Source of the DNA: Bolinopsis microptera
Lineage: Eukaryota > Ctenophora > Tentaculata > Lobata > Bolinopsidae
Assembly: GCF_026151205.1 (NCBI RefSeq)
Contig: NC_087084.1
Span: 6,629,538-6,689,537 of the forward strand
DNA: 60,000 nt
Reading direction: 5' to 3'
Part shown: positions 23,101-31,599 of the stretch, piece by piece
How positions within the stretch are numbered: position 1 is the first letter of the stretch
How the letters are laid out: each line of letters begins with the position of its first letter
Position numbers and translations under genes: made by a program
Notes under the pieces: generated by a model
Databases searched by the model: none
Told to the model about the DNA's origin: nothing
What the model saw: the letters and a program-made list of their open reading frames with translations, nothing else

Positions 23101-26100
23101 TATTCTGAATTCCTTATTTTCTAAAGATAACAATACTTTCAACACTACTATATAACAAATAATTTGAGGTATGACACGAGGAGAGACGAAACGAACACGA
23201 AATGTCAAGAGAAAACTGGTGCTACAGCAGAAAAGGATGTAACTGGATATGAAGAAAATTGCAGTTGTGAATGCAGAAGGTATATATCAGAGGAGTTTTC
23301 ATTAGCTTGTGCAACCTGTGATATGTACTGGCATTACTGGCTGTGTTGGAATGACAGGTCTGACAAAAGAAGAAGGCGACCATCTGTCTAACTGGCGTTG
23401 TCAGAATTGTTTTATATCACCTTACATTAAAAGCATAATAATGAAGAACTAAAAACACTACGGAATGTTATTAGGCAGGAACTTGAGGCCCTTACACCTT
23501 GTATCAGAGGGGTTGTTGAAAATGCAGTGAGCGAGAACATTCCAACTAACTTCGAGTCTGAAAAACCTAAAGAAATATCAAAGATAGTGAACCAGGCTTT
23601 CCAGTCCTTCGCCGATGTTACTGCTAGCAGTCAGAAGAAGGTTATTGAAGAAATTAGTCTTGAACAGGCTTCCCATAGTGTTGTTACGAAAGTTCAAATA
23701 AGGATGCAAGACTTATATGAACGCAATGCACGAAAACATAATCTTTGTGTTGTAAAAGTCCCAGAGAGTAAGAAGGCTACCTTTAAACAGCGGAAGGAGG
23801 ATGACTTAAAATTCTGTGTGGAGACTTTAAAGATAGATAAGAACGACCTCGTCAGTTGCCATCATGCTGGTAAAGTTGATCCAAAGAAGCCTGACTATTG
23901 CCGACCACTGATCATCCAGACAGTTGATGAAGAATCGGTAAATTATTACTCAAATCATGGTAAGGGCTGGCAAGAAGCATCATATTGGATCAATCTGGAC
24001 TTATGCAGAGCAGACAGAGATATTCGTTTTTAGCCAGGAAAGAGAGAAAGGAGAGAAAGAAGAGTCAGGAGGAAGTAGAAAGGAGTTTAATCCTGCCAAA
24101 TGTAAAGTTGTTCATATTAATCTTAATAGCAACCCCAACTTAAATTATTTAGTAAATGGCGTAGAACTTGAAGTATCTGATCAGGAAAAAGATTTGGGGG
24201 TTATTACCCATAGTTCCCTGCTTTGGAATGAACAGATAAAAGCATGTATTTCCAAGGCAAATCGTATGATTTGTATAAAAGAATATGATTTCTAAATGTA
24301 TTGTAAATGATTTTCGAATTTTTCGAATTTTTCGAAAGAAGTTTTAACAAGAATTGAAGGTACCAGTTATATCAGAAATAAGGAAAAACACAATGATTAT
24401 CTGTGGTTTCATCCTTATGTAGCAAAGAAACGTTTTATAAATATTTACTCCACTGGGAAGTATGATTAAATTAAAAAATTTTTAATTTTGTTTTTATTCT
24501 TGATTAATATTTGGTAAATTATTATTTTTAAATTTGATGGAGAAATAGTTACTGTATATTGTAGTGTGATGATACTTTGTAGACATTAGTGATGATGTTA
24601 TGCCATAATTTTTACTTTATTTTACTTTACTTTCAACTTATCTAGAAAATTTCAGATGGACACTTTCTCAGAGACAGTCAAAGCACAAAAGACAGTTAAA
24701 ATCGTGCAGAATTGCCCTAAATGTGACATTTATAGTATATTTTTGGCCCTGAGTGATCTCTTAGAAATGCTGTAAGTCTTATTTGTATTTTTTACATAAT
24801 CATAATATTCAGAGCTTCTGTTTATTTTGAAAGATTTTCCACAGTAAAAATAATGTGCCTATGTCTTTCAACGTAAGCTTTTGACAATCCAGTAACCTAT
24901 GAAGGTTGGTAATAGTAGCACAGTCGATAGATGGGTCCTGATGTGCCCATTTTAAGCTCAATTTATGCTGTATTTAACCAACTTTATTAGATCCACTATT
25001 TGTGAAATAAAGTTGAAATACAAAGTTATGAACCTGTTACACATAAATGCTATATCAAGTAACTTGAAATTTGAACTCAAATAATGTCAGGTATCTTAAT
25101 TATTATGAAGGAAGAAAGTTACCATATTCATACGAGAAAGAAATGTATGAGCTGGCAAGAGAGAAGTTGTCGAACCAAGACGAACTCGCAGATATTGGTT
25201 GCAGGGAAACAGTAGATGCACAACTAGAGGATTTCAGACTTTCTGCAAAGACGGTTTTAGAATCGAATGCTATGAAAAATCCAGGTATGTTTTCGTAGTA
25301 AAACCACTGGAATAACTACTGTAGTCAAAATCTATTTTATCTTCACATCTAAAGTTAAAGGGCACTCTCTTAAGAGTATTAGTCACTTAAAACAATTCAA
25401 AGTTAACCTACAAGACAATTCAAGAATTGACGTTTATATTTCCAAATATCACAGTCAAAGAACATCTCTCTTTTGCAGGCACATTCTTAATCTGTTTAAA
25501 ATTCGCACTTCACACACAAAATCCCAAAGGGTCTCAATGCCTGGCCATTGAACAGGGATTATGGGCTAGGAAAGAATCAGTAAATATCATTGTAGGCGCA
25601 TTTGAACGATACCTGTGGTACATTAAAGCTGAGAACATGGACATCACACGGAAGCAAGTGATAGAATCGCTTACATCTTTGAAGGAAATGGAAGCATTTG
25701 ACAGCACTGTTTTCATGAGACTATTTAAAGCAGGTAAATATCAAAATACAATCTTTATCACCTGTTAAAAATCGTTTGTAATACAAAATAAATTATATTA
25801 ATCTGAATACGATACCTGATGTTATATAAGCATGACAATAGAAATGCTTCGAACTAACAATGACAAATAAAACCCTGTTATTCTCAGGGATTGAAGAAAA
25901 AGATAGCAGATCAATTTTTGATGATTTTCGAGAATTTGAAGAGGAATATGTGGGAAAAAAGTCTACCAAAGTTTTTAAGGCTCAATGGAAAAACTACATG
26001 CACAATCGGGAATGCATGTTGGGATATACAGGCATTTTTAGGTATTGAGATATGAGAATACTGTTTTATTTCAAAGTTTCTCACCAAAAAAGCTGGCCAG

Positions 26101-26265
26101 AAATATCTCCACGCGTTTTGGATTATACAAATCTAAGTGCAGACAATGATTATATTATGTTGACACCACCTGTACACTTTCATTTATGTATTTATTGACC
26201 ACTTTGTGTATTTTCCAGGCAGGATACGAATAAATTATCACCAAAAGATACTTGTGAAGACTGAA
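17120..26265 (+). CDS. Predicted secreted protein of about 871 residues, unknown family
   Basis: Exons: 17120-17271, 17368-17393 (weak), 17769-17924, 18100-18194, 18335-18461, 18567-18751, 21025-21203, 21275-21461, 21672-21811, 21872-22064, 22161-22291, 22659-22815, 22920-23042, 24656-24771, 25091-25284, 25479-25733, 25888-26041, 26220-26265 (TGA). Every junction is GT-AG, phases match throughout, and the total is 2616 bases. The start gives a hydrophobic signal peptide (MPNLFNLVLTLSCLIATTVA). A Lys-rich segment follows at 18567-18751; the rest is mixed and probably helical late on, with scattered Cys and no membrane segment that I can see. I recognise no domain. The exon at 21872-22064 has a frame conflict (see findings). 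Two retroelement fragments lie in its introns. AATAAA follows at 26395. Confidence 0.6.
17414..17708 (+). repeat. 12-bp minisatellite (TCTTGTTCTGTG)n
   Basis: About 24 nearly perfect copies. All three plus-strand frames are open (SCSV, LVLC and LFCV repeats), as is a minus-strand NKTQ frame, because the period is a multiple of three. It starts about 20 bases after the weak second exon of the secreted-protein gene and is treated as intronic. Confidence 0.95.
18815..20272 (+). mobile_element. Retroelement-like insertion in an intron, carrying an R2-type nuclease domain
   Basis: This region in the intron 18752-21024 has higher GC and different codon use from its surroundings. TTTTCCCTAC at the left and GTAGGGAAAA at the right form a short inverted pair that may mark the limits, though this could be chance. 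The only recognisable content is the nuclease-like frame at about 19000-19564. Confidence 0.4.
19000..19564 (+). CDS. Restriction-like endonuclease (PD-(D/E)xK) domain fragment of a retroelement
   Basis: The frame opens after a stop near 18997 and ends at the TGA at 19562-19564, about 188 residues. RPDLVLF, then WWELTVPSEE about ten residues on, then K-x3-Y in ELKLDRYNSL, followed by VEVGARGVVAASL, match the RPD...(D/E)(V/L)TVP...K..Y pattern of C-terminal restriction-like endonucleases in R2/NeSL-type non-LTR retrotransposons. In that family the domain nicks the target DNA. No reverse transcriptase is visible upstream, so this is a 5'-truncated remnant or a stand-alone derivative. It is intronic in the secreted-protein gene. 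Confidence 0.55.
23164..24480 (+). mobile_element. Rearranged CR1/L2-like retrotransposon remnant (ORF1 with PHD finger joined to RT end)
   Basis: The first third encodes a PHD-type Cys pattern (CSCECRRYISEEFSLACATC, then W-R-C-Q-N-C) broken by a frameshift near 23340. A coiled-coil stretch follows at about 23440-23700, then an RRM-like ORF1 region (RKHNLCVVKVPES ... VSCHHAGKVDPKKPDY) up to 24033. Immediately afterwards FNPAKCKVVHI and EKDLGVI are typical of the C-terminal part of the same family's reverse transcriptase. The endonuclease and catalytic RT are missing, so an internal deletion joined the two ends. It lies in the intron 23043-24655 of the secreted-protein gene. Confidence 0.65.
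23527..24033 (+). pseudogene. ORF1 fragment of a CR1/L2-like retrotransposon
   Basis: Longest open stretch of the remnant (168 codons). It begins in the coiled-coil part and contains the RKHNLCVVKVPES and HAGKVDPKKPDYCRPLII motifs of the RRM-like nucleic-acid-binding domain. The true N-terminus lies upstream in other frames after two indels. Confidence 0.6.
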
Positions 26266-26394
26266 GACAATTATCTTGGAGGATATTATCATTTTTACTT
26301 CGCATCGAATATCATTGCTTTGTCAATTCGCAGAGCATAACAATTTGGAAAGGTTGACATCGTCAATCAAACGCTTATCGGATATCAAATTATA

Positions 26395-26400
26395 AATAAA
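26395..26400 (+). terminator. Possible polyadenylation signal AATAAA
   Basis: Located 130 bases after the stop codon of the secreted-protein gene; further AATAAA copies occur near 26561 and 26575. Transcript evidence would be needed to choose between them. Confidence 0.4.
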
Positions 26401-26619
26401 TTGATTAGTTTTCATTAAATTGGACATCCATCTAATTGGACTTTAGCTTTAGCATTTATCTAATTGAACAGAATGTTGGGATATAGGACCAACATTTATT
26501 GTAGCCATAATTGCCTGCATGGTGCAATATTTGTTTATTTTTTCCGTACTTTACAAATAAAAACTCTGTTAGTAAATAAATTGTAAATACAACTTTTTGA
26601 TAAATACTGTAGTTATGCT

Positions 26620-26696
26620 TTACTGGGCGGCGCTCAGCCTGTCATTCCGCCGAATCTTTATGTTTATGAACATAATAGCCTGGGGTCCCCAGGTAA
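26620..26696 (+). mobile_element. Ultrashort MITE, copy 1 (77 bp)
   Basis: Starts TTACTGGGCGGCGCTCAGCC and ends GGGGTCCCCAGGTAA. It is nearly identical to the four other copies listed. No clean target duplication here. It forms an inverted pair with the copy at 26910. Confidence 0.8.
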
Positions 26697-26909
26697 AGTA
26701 TATGTATGTCAAAAATCTTTGTTACATGTAATTATAAAAACTTGAAATACATTTATCGTTTATCATTTTTGCTTTAAACGTTTCGGACACTTTCCTTGTA
26801 AGTCTATGAGTAAGCTTGCCAATTTTTGTTGCAATCAGAGGTCGGGAAGAATACTAAACATCTATTTGTTTGAAGAAAATTGTGCTGGCCGAAATTAGCG
26901 CTAAAAAAC

Positions 26910-26992
26910 TTACCTGAGGACCCCAGGCTTTAATGTTGGTAAACAATAGAATAGAGATTAGGCGGAATGACAAGCTGAGCGCAGCCCAGTAA
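26910..26992 (-). mobile_element. Ultrashort MITE, copy 2 (83 bp), 8-bp duplication
   Basis: Reverse orientation: starts TTACCTGAGGACCCCAGG and ends GCGCAGCCCAGTAA. TAAAAAAC lies directly outside both ends (26902-26909 and 26993-27000), an 8-bp target-site duplication as produced by hAT-type transposases. Confidence 0.85.
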
Positions 26993-27109
26993 TAAAAAAC
27001 CATCCTACAGTCGGCACGCGCAGCTCACTGTCGATGGCGCACTACCTACATATAATACACTGACATATAATACACTAACATATTATACACTGACTATGGA
27101 CTACAGGCT

Positions 27110-27320
27110 ATAATATACATCTCATCTAGCTCCGCAAGCAATTACCCTTGCGCGCCATGCGCGCGTCTAGTTGTGCCGTTGACATGGTAACTAACGGAAG
27201 TAAGAACTGACAACATATTCAAACCCACCTACCGCGATCTCCAAAATCCAATGGTCGTTTTTCTGCAAAAACGACCATTCGATTCGTAACCTTTCACTTT
27301 TGTCTTTTTACAAAAGAATG
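27110..27320 (+). repeat. Dispersed repeat B, copy 1
   Basis: Shares TCCGCAAGCAAT, GCGATCTCCAAAATCCA and TTCGTAACCTTTCACT with 44850-45010 in the same orientation and order. Identity is moderate and the element type is not recognised. Confidence 0.6.
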
Positions 27321-27747
27321 TGAATGAAAAAAAATGGGCCTTTACGTACATTAAGTGCAGCTAGATGCACTTGGTTTTCTTAATGCCCATTTGACTAGCA
27401 TGAAGGTTACGGCGCGCCGCGCGCTATACTACTGCGAGCGCTGGAAGGAACTGAAGATATATCCAAATAATACGACAAAAATCAACGAATTTGGTCAAAT
27501 TTGGTCAAATTACGCGACTTTTACAGCTAATTTTGCTCCAAAAGCCACGCACCATCAAATATGGCATTTAGGCGAAACTCATTGATCTTTTCAAAAAGGT
27601 ATGACAAATTTGGTATTGTGAAAATTCTCACAGTCTCTACACTTTAGAAAACAATGGTACAAAAATTTTTAAAATCCGAGCAAGTTTATTTTATGGTGCA
27701 CCCCCTATTATATGCGCGGTGCGAGTGTATTAATTGATGTATGCATG

Positions 27748-28010
27748 TATACACAGGAGGGGCTAAGTGCAAAGAAACTGCTGCTAACTGCTGCTCACTG
27801 CTACTAACTGCTGCTCACTGCTGCTCACTGCTACTAACTGCTGCTCACTGCTGCTCACTGCTACTAACTGCTGCTCACTGCTGCTCACTGCTGCTCACTG
27901 CTACTAACTGCTGCTCACTGCTGCTGTCGCGCGCGCGCCCATAGCAGCAGTGAGCAGCAGTGAGCAGCAGTGAGCAGCAGTTTCTTTGCACTTAGCCCCG
28001 CCTGTGTATA
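27748..28010. mobile_element. Small foldback element with CTGCT repeat arms
   Basis: TATACACAGG(A/C)GGGGCTAAG and on through GTGCAAAGAAACTGCTGCT is present at the left and, inverted, at the right. Inside, each arm is an array of CTGCTGCTCA/CTGCTACTAA units meeting at a (GC)n centre near 27927. It has the same plan as the G-capped elements, with tandem repeats in inverted arms, but a different sequence and no G-run. Confidence 0.7.
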
Positions 28011-28019
28011 GTATTAGGT

Positions 28020-28440
28020 AATAAGTCCAATTTGTATGTGACATGCGTAGTTAATTAGTGTACTGACTACTGATGTGTACAATTACAAAACATGAGTATA
28101 TTTCACTTTTTGCTTACAATTTCTTTAATTACAGATAAAAATTAAGCTTTATAAGGCAATTGAATTCAATCACAAGTGTTTCCCTATACTATTTTAAACA
28201 TAATGTTCGTATTATGAAGTGAGCTGATTAGAGTTGTATCACGTGGTGACCCCCACTGTCGCTTCACTATAGTGTTAGAGTTTCGACGATACAGGGGGAG
28301 CCACGCACTCGTGCGCGGCGGGTCATACAACGTATGACAAGATTAGAGCTTGTAGTTGAAATTAATGAAAATCTAGCGTCCACCACAGCACACAACGAAA
28401 CAACGGGCCCAATTCTTGTTTAGGTCCAAGGTCACGATCA
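28020..28440 (-). repeat. Dispersed repeat A, copy 1 (inverted relative to 44450-44790)
   Basis: The reverse complement of 44450-44790 aligns across the whole block, including CAACGAAACAACGGG and AATCTAGCGTC. The only large difference is a 107-bp insertion at 28234-28340. Confidence 0.75.
28234..28340. mobile_element. 107-bp MITE with 8-bp duplication GATTAGAG
   Basis: GATTAGAG occurs at 28226-28233 and 28341-28348. The ends TTGTATCACGTGGTGACC and, inverted, TTGTCATACGTTGTATGACC are similar. The homologous repeat at 44450-44790 has a single GATTGGAG and no insert (reverse complement near 44581), so it shows the empty site. Confidence 0.75.
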
Positions 28441-28546
28441 TTAGATTTCGACTGTTTTGTGGGTTGTGATTAGATTTCGACCATTTAAATTCCTGTAAAA
28501 TCGTCATAATATGTATACATATCGTCATAATATATACATATTATAT

Positions 28547-28628
28547 TTACTGGGCCGCGCTCAGCCTGTCATTCCGCCAAATCTTTATTCATAATATATG
28601 AACATAATAGCCTGGGGTCCCCAGGTAA
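28547..28628 (+). mobile_element. Ultrashort MITE, copy 3 (82 bp)
   Basis: Same sequence family as 26620. ATATTATAT lies outside both ends, but the flanks are low-complexity AT, so its 9-bp length may not be meaningful. Confidence 0.8.
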
Positions 28629-28894
28629 ATATTATATATATATAATATGTATATATTATGACGATATGTATATATTATGACGATTATACGGGAATTTAAA
28701 TGGATATTATATTTATTATGCAGTGATATACATAATATATATAATATCGATCTATATAATATAATATATATATATATACATGACAACGAATCCGCGCCGT
28801 AGTTGATACATAAAATTGGTTAGGCGTAGCGCGTTACGTAAAAGGAACAAGATATGGATGTTTTCAGAGGGCGCAATCTCGGTTTTTGTGGCCA

Positions 28895-29003
28895 ATGTGG
28901 CGTAACGAAAGGCCCCGCTGTGCGGGGGGGGGGGGGGGGGGTCATCTTAGGAGGGGGCACCAAATGGGGGGGGGGGGCGCCAACAGGCAACGTTACGCCA
29001 CAG
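28895..29003 (+). mobile_element. Short hAT-like MITE (GTGGCGTAACG family)
   Basis: GTGGCGTAACGAAAGGCC opens it and GGCAACGTTACGCCAC closes it, as in the 289-bp copy at 48831. Between them are two G-runs of about 20 and 12 bases. It is an internally deleted relative of that copy. Confidence 0.7.
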
Positions 29004-29298
29004 TGAGTCTTACCCCATCTTGAGATTTGCCTCGATGTTTTTGAAGGATTACTAAGTAGACACCTTGACTGGAGACACCTTGATTATCTAGTCATAACAG
29101 GATTAAACGAGGAGAAAACACATAAAACACACGGAATCAATTCCTAATTAAGAACAAGTTTAAGATTACGCTTTACAAATCAAAACCAAATTCAACTTCG
29201 GATAGTCTACTCAAACATACTAATAGGAACTTGAAAAACGTAACAGTGGTGATAACAAAGTCACTAATAGTAAATCTTTATATTTTACTAAAAATTAC

Positions 29299-29730
29299 GG
29301 TAACACGACATCTGTCCGACAGCGACATCTGTCCGACAGCACTATTTTCTTGTGTTTGAAGTGATATCTCAAATTTGACACATAGAAATTCACCCAAACT
29401 TGCACAAATTATTTGTCTTAAAGCTATCTTACTATCTAGAAAATTCAAGAAAATCGTATCGTTGGATCTCCAGATATATGCCTTGGTACCACTGCAAACC
29501 ACCGAATTGGAGATATTTTTTGTGTTTAAAAGGTGATATCTCAAATTTGGCACATAGAAACTCGCTCAAACTTACACAGATTATCCGTCCTATAATCTAT
29601 AACCACCATACTTTATGGAAAGTTTCAAGAAAATCGTACGGTAGGATCCGAGTTCCGACATAAACTATTGTCCGAATAACCTATTTTCTGAGTCGGACAG
29701 ATGTCGCTGTCGGACAGATGTCGCCCAATC
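29299..29730. mobile_element. 432-bp TIR element with 9-bp duplication (Mutator-like size)
   Basis: AAAAATTAC flanks both ends (29290-29298 and 29731-29739). A 32-bp perfect inverted repeat made of two GACATCTGTCCGACAGC-type units lies at 29306-29337 and, inverted, at about 29692-29723. Internally, a segment of about 170 bp (GTGATATCTCAAATTTG onward) is duplicated in tandem. There is no coding capacity. A 9-bp duplication is typical of Mutator-like elements, but no transposase supports the assignment. Confidence 0.65.
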
Positions 29731-30724
29731 AAAAATTACATTTATATACACAAACACTTTGCCTCCGGAATATCAGAGTTCATGACTTATAAAAACGTTT
29801 AACTGAATTCTGTTGGAGAGTTCTGGTCCTAGATTTGAGAGTAGAGTTGATTATCTGTTTTGTTTTTCTCTCCTATCAAACTGAAAGAATTTGATGAATA
29901 ACTGGTTGTTTCGTTTGTTTTTGTCGGAGAAAAATCACACATTAAATGATGATTAATAATATTTAAATCAAGTCAAATAATAATGACGCAAATATCACAC
30001 GTAATGGAAAACTCTGTTGATTATGATAAATAGCAAAATAATTTTATAAAGTGTATTAATAACCCACAATGAACAAATAACACAGAGAGTTTTCCAATGC
30101 GCAATGTTTGGTACCATGTAGCAGCAGCGATCAGCACTTCATACACGAAGCAGCAAACATTCAACTTATATCTTTACTACTGTAATCTACATGTAGATGC
30201 AAGTTTTTCACTAGATATCTACAACATGACATGACCTTTCAAAAGTATTTTCCTTCCTGGTTCAAAATTTACAATTAAGTTCCCCCCAGCCTGCTTGAGC
30301 GGATACCAAGTTTTTCCGAGCCTGCTCAAGAGAATCCCGAATTTTTCACGGAAATTCGATTTCTCAAAAATTTACTTTCCCGGTAAATTAACAAAAGAAT
30401 AATTTCATTTCCCGGTAAACTAGCGTACCCACTTTTGAAAGGTAAAAATTGACATCAAACCATTTTCTGGGAAACACTGTTTAGATATTCCAATAGTGAT
30501 CAAACATAAACTGATATTAACAGTACCTACTTTTACATCGGTCAGATGTTATCAGTCAATGAATCCTAGTATGATGAGTGATCAATCAATTATAAATATT
30601 TAATTAATTAATTAGCTAGTATTCAGTTAAGTGTTTTATTTTATCAGCAAGCATCTGTTTATTGATCAATTAGTATTCAGTTTATTATTTTCATCTCTTC
30701 AGCAAGCATCTGTTTTCATGATGA

Positions 30725-30870
30725 GGGGTCGTTCACATATTATATCATATTATATATTATTATAACATATTAATATATATTATTACAACATAATCACTAG
30801 GGCCATGGGAAGGGTTTCTAAGTTATTAAATTTTGGCCAAAAGGTGATTACGTAATATGTGAACGACCCC
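30725..30870. mobile_element. 146-bp MITE with GGGGTCGTTCACATATTA ends
   Basis: GGGGTCGTTCACATATTA at the left is matched by TAATATGTGAACGACCCC at the right. The family also occurs at 49464-50989 and, degraded, at 43022. TA follows the right end but GA precedes the left one. Confidence 0.8.
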
Positions 30871-30929
30871 TAAAACCTATAAAGTTTGTATTTCATATCA
30901 TTTAGCTGGGATCTAAGTTTAAACAAAGT

Positions 30930-31599
30930 TACCTTACAAGACATTTTTGTGGCGGACCAATTTGCGACGACTGAAATTTTGGCGGTCCGAAAATATGGCG
31001 AAATTGAACAAAAACCGTCACATTTCGGACGTCACAGAAAATAAGGGTATTTTTCATCATTTTGTTTTCTGACACAAAGGAAATTCAGAATTTTCTAAAA
31101 ATCGGTAAAATCATGTTGAAACAAAATGAAACTTATAAATCGATTTCTTCATCTTCCTCTAAGGGGTCCGGCTCGACTCTTTCAGTTTCACTTATTGAGT
31201 TTAGTATTAAATTGTTTATCTTGACTTAGTCTCTTATAAGTTACTGGGCCGCGCTCAGCCTGTCATTCCGCCAAATCTTTATTATATTTATATGTTAATG
31301 AACATAATAGCCTGGGGTCCTCAGGTAACTTATAAGACGTTTATGCTAGCACATAAATGTAATTTATTGTAAATTTAAAACGTATTACTTGACATTAAAT
31401 TCATCATGGAATATTGTGTTTATTTGTCCCACCATCATATCACTAACTTTTGAATCGATGAAGCCACAATTATTGGAATAAGCTAAAAATAATGCGACGG
31501 ATTCTATTACGACGACCGAAATTTTGGCGGTCCGAAAATATGGCGAAATTTCGGGAAAACCGTCGCATTTCGTACGTTATGAAAAAGTCTTGTAAGGTA
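30930..31599. mobile_element. 670-bp TIR element (CCTTACAAGAC ends, TA-flanked)
   Basis: TACCTTACAAGAC at the left equals the inverted right end (GTCTTGTAAGGTA). Inside each end lies a roughly 80-bp block with AAATTTTGGCGGTCCGAAAA that is itself partly palindromic. An ultrashort MITE is nested at 31241-31328. The putative last exon of the leftward gene (31133-31224) also falls inside. Confidence 0.6.
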
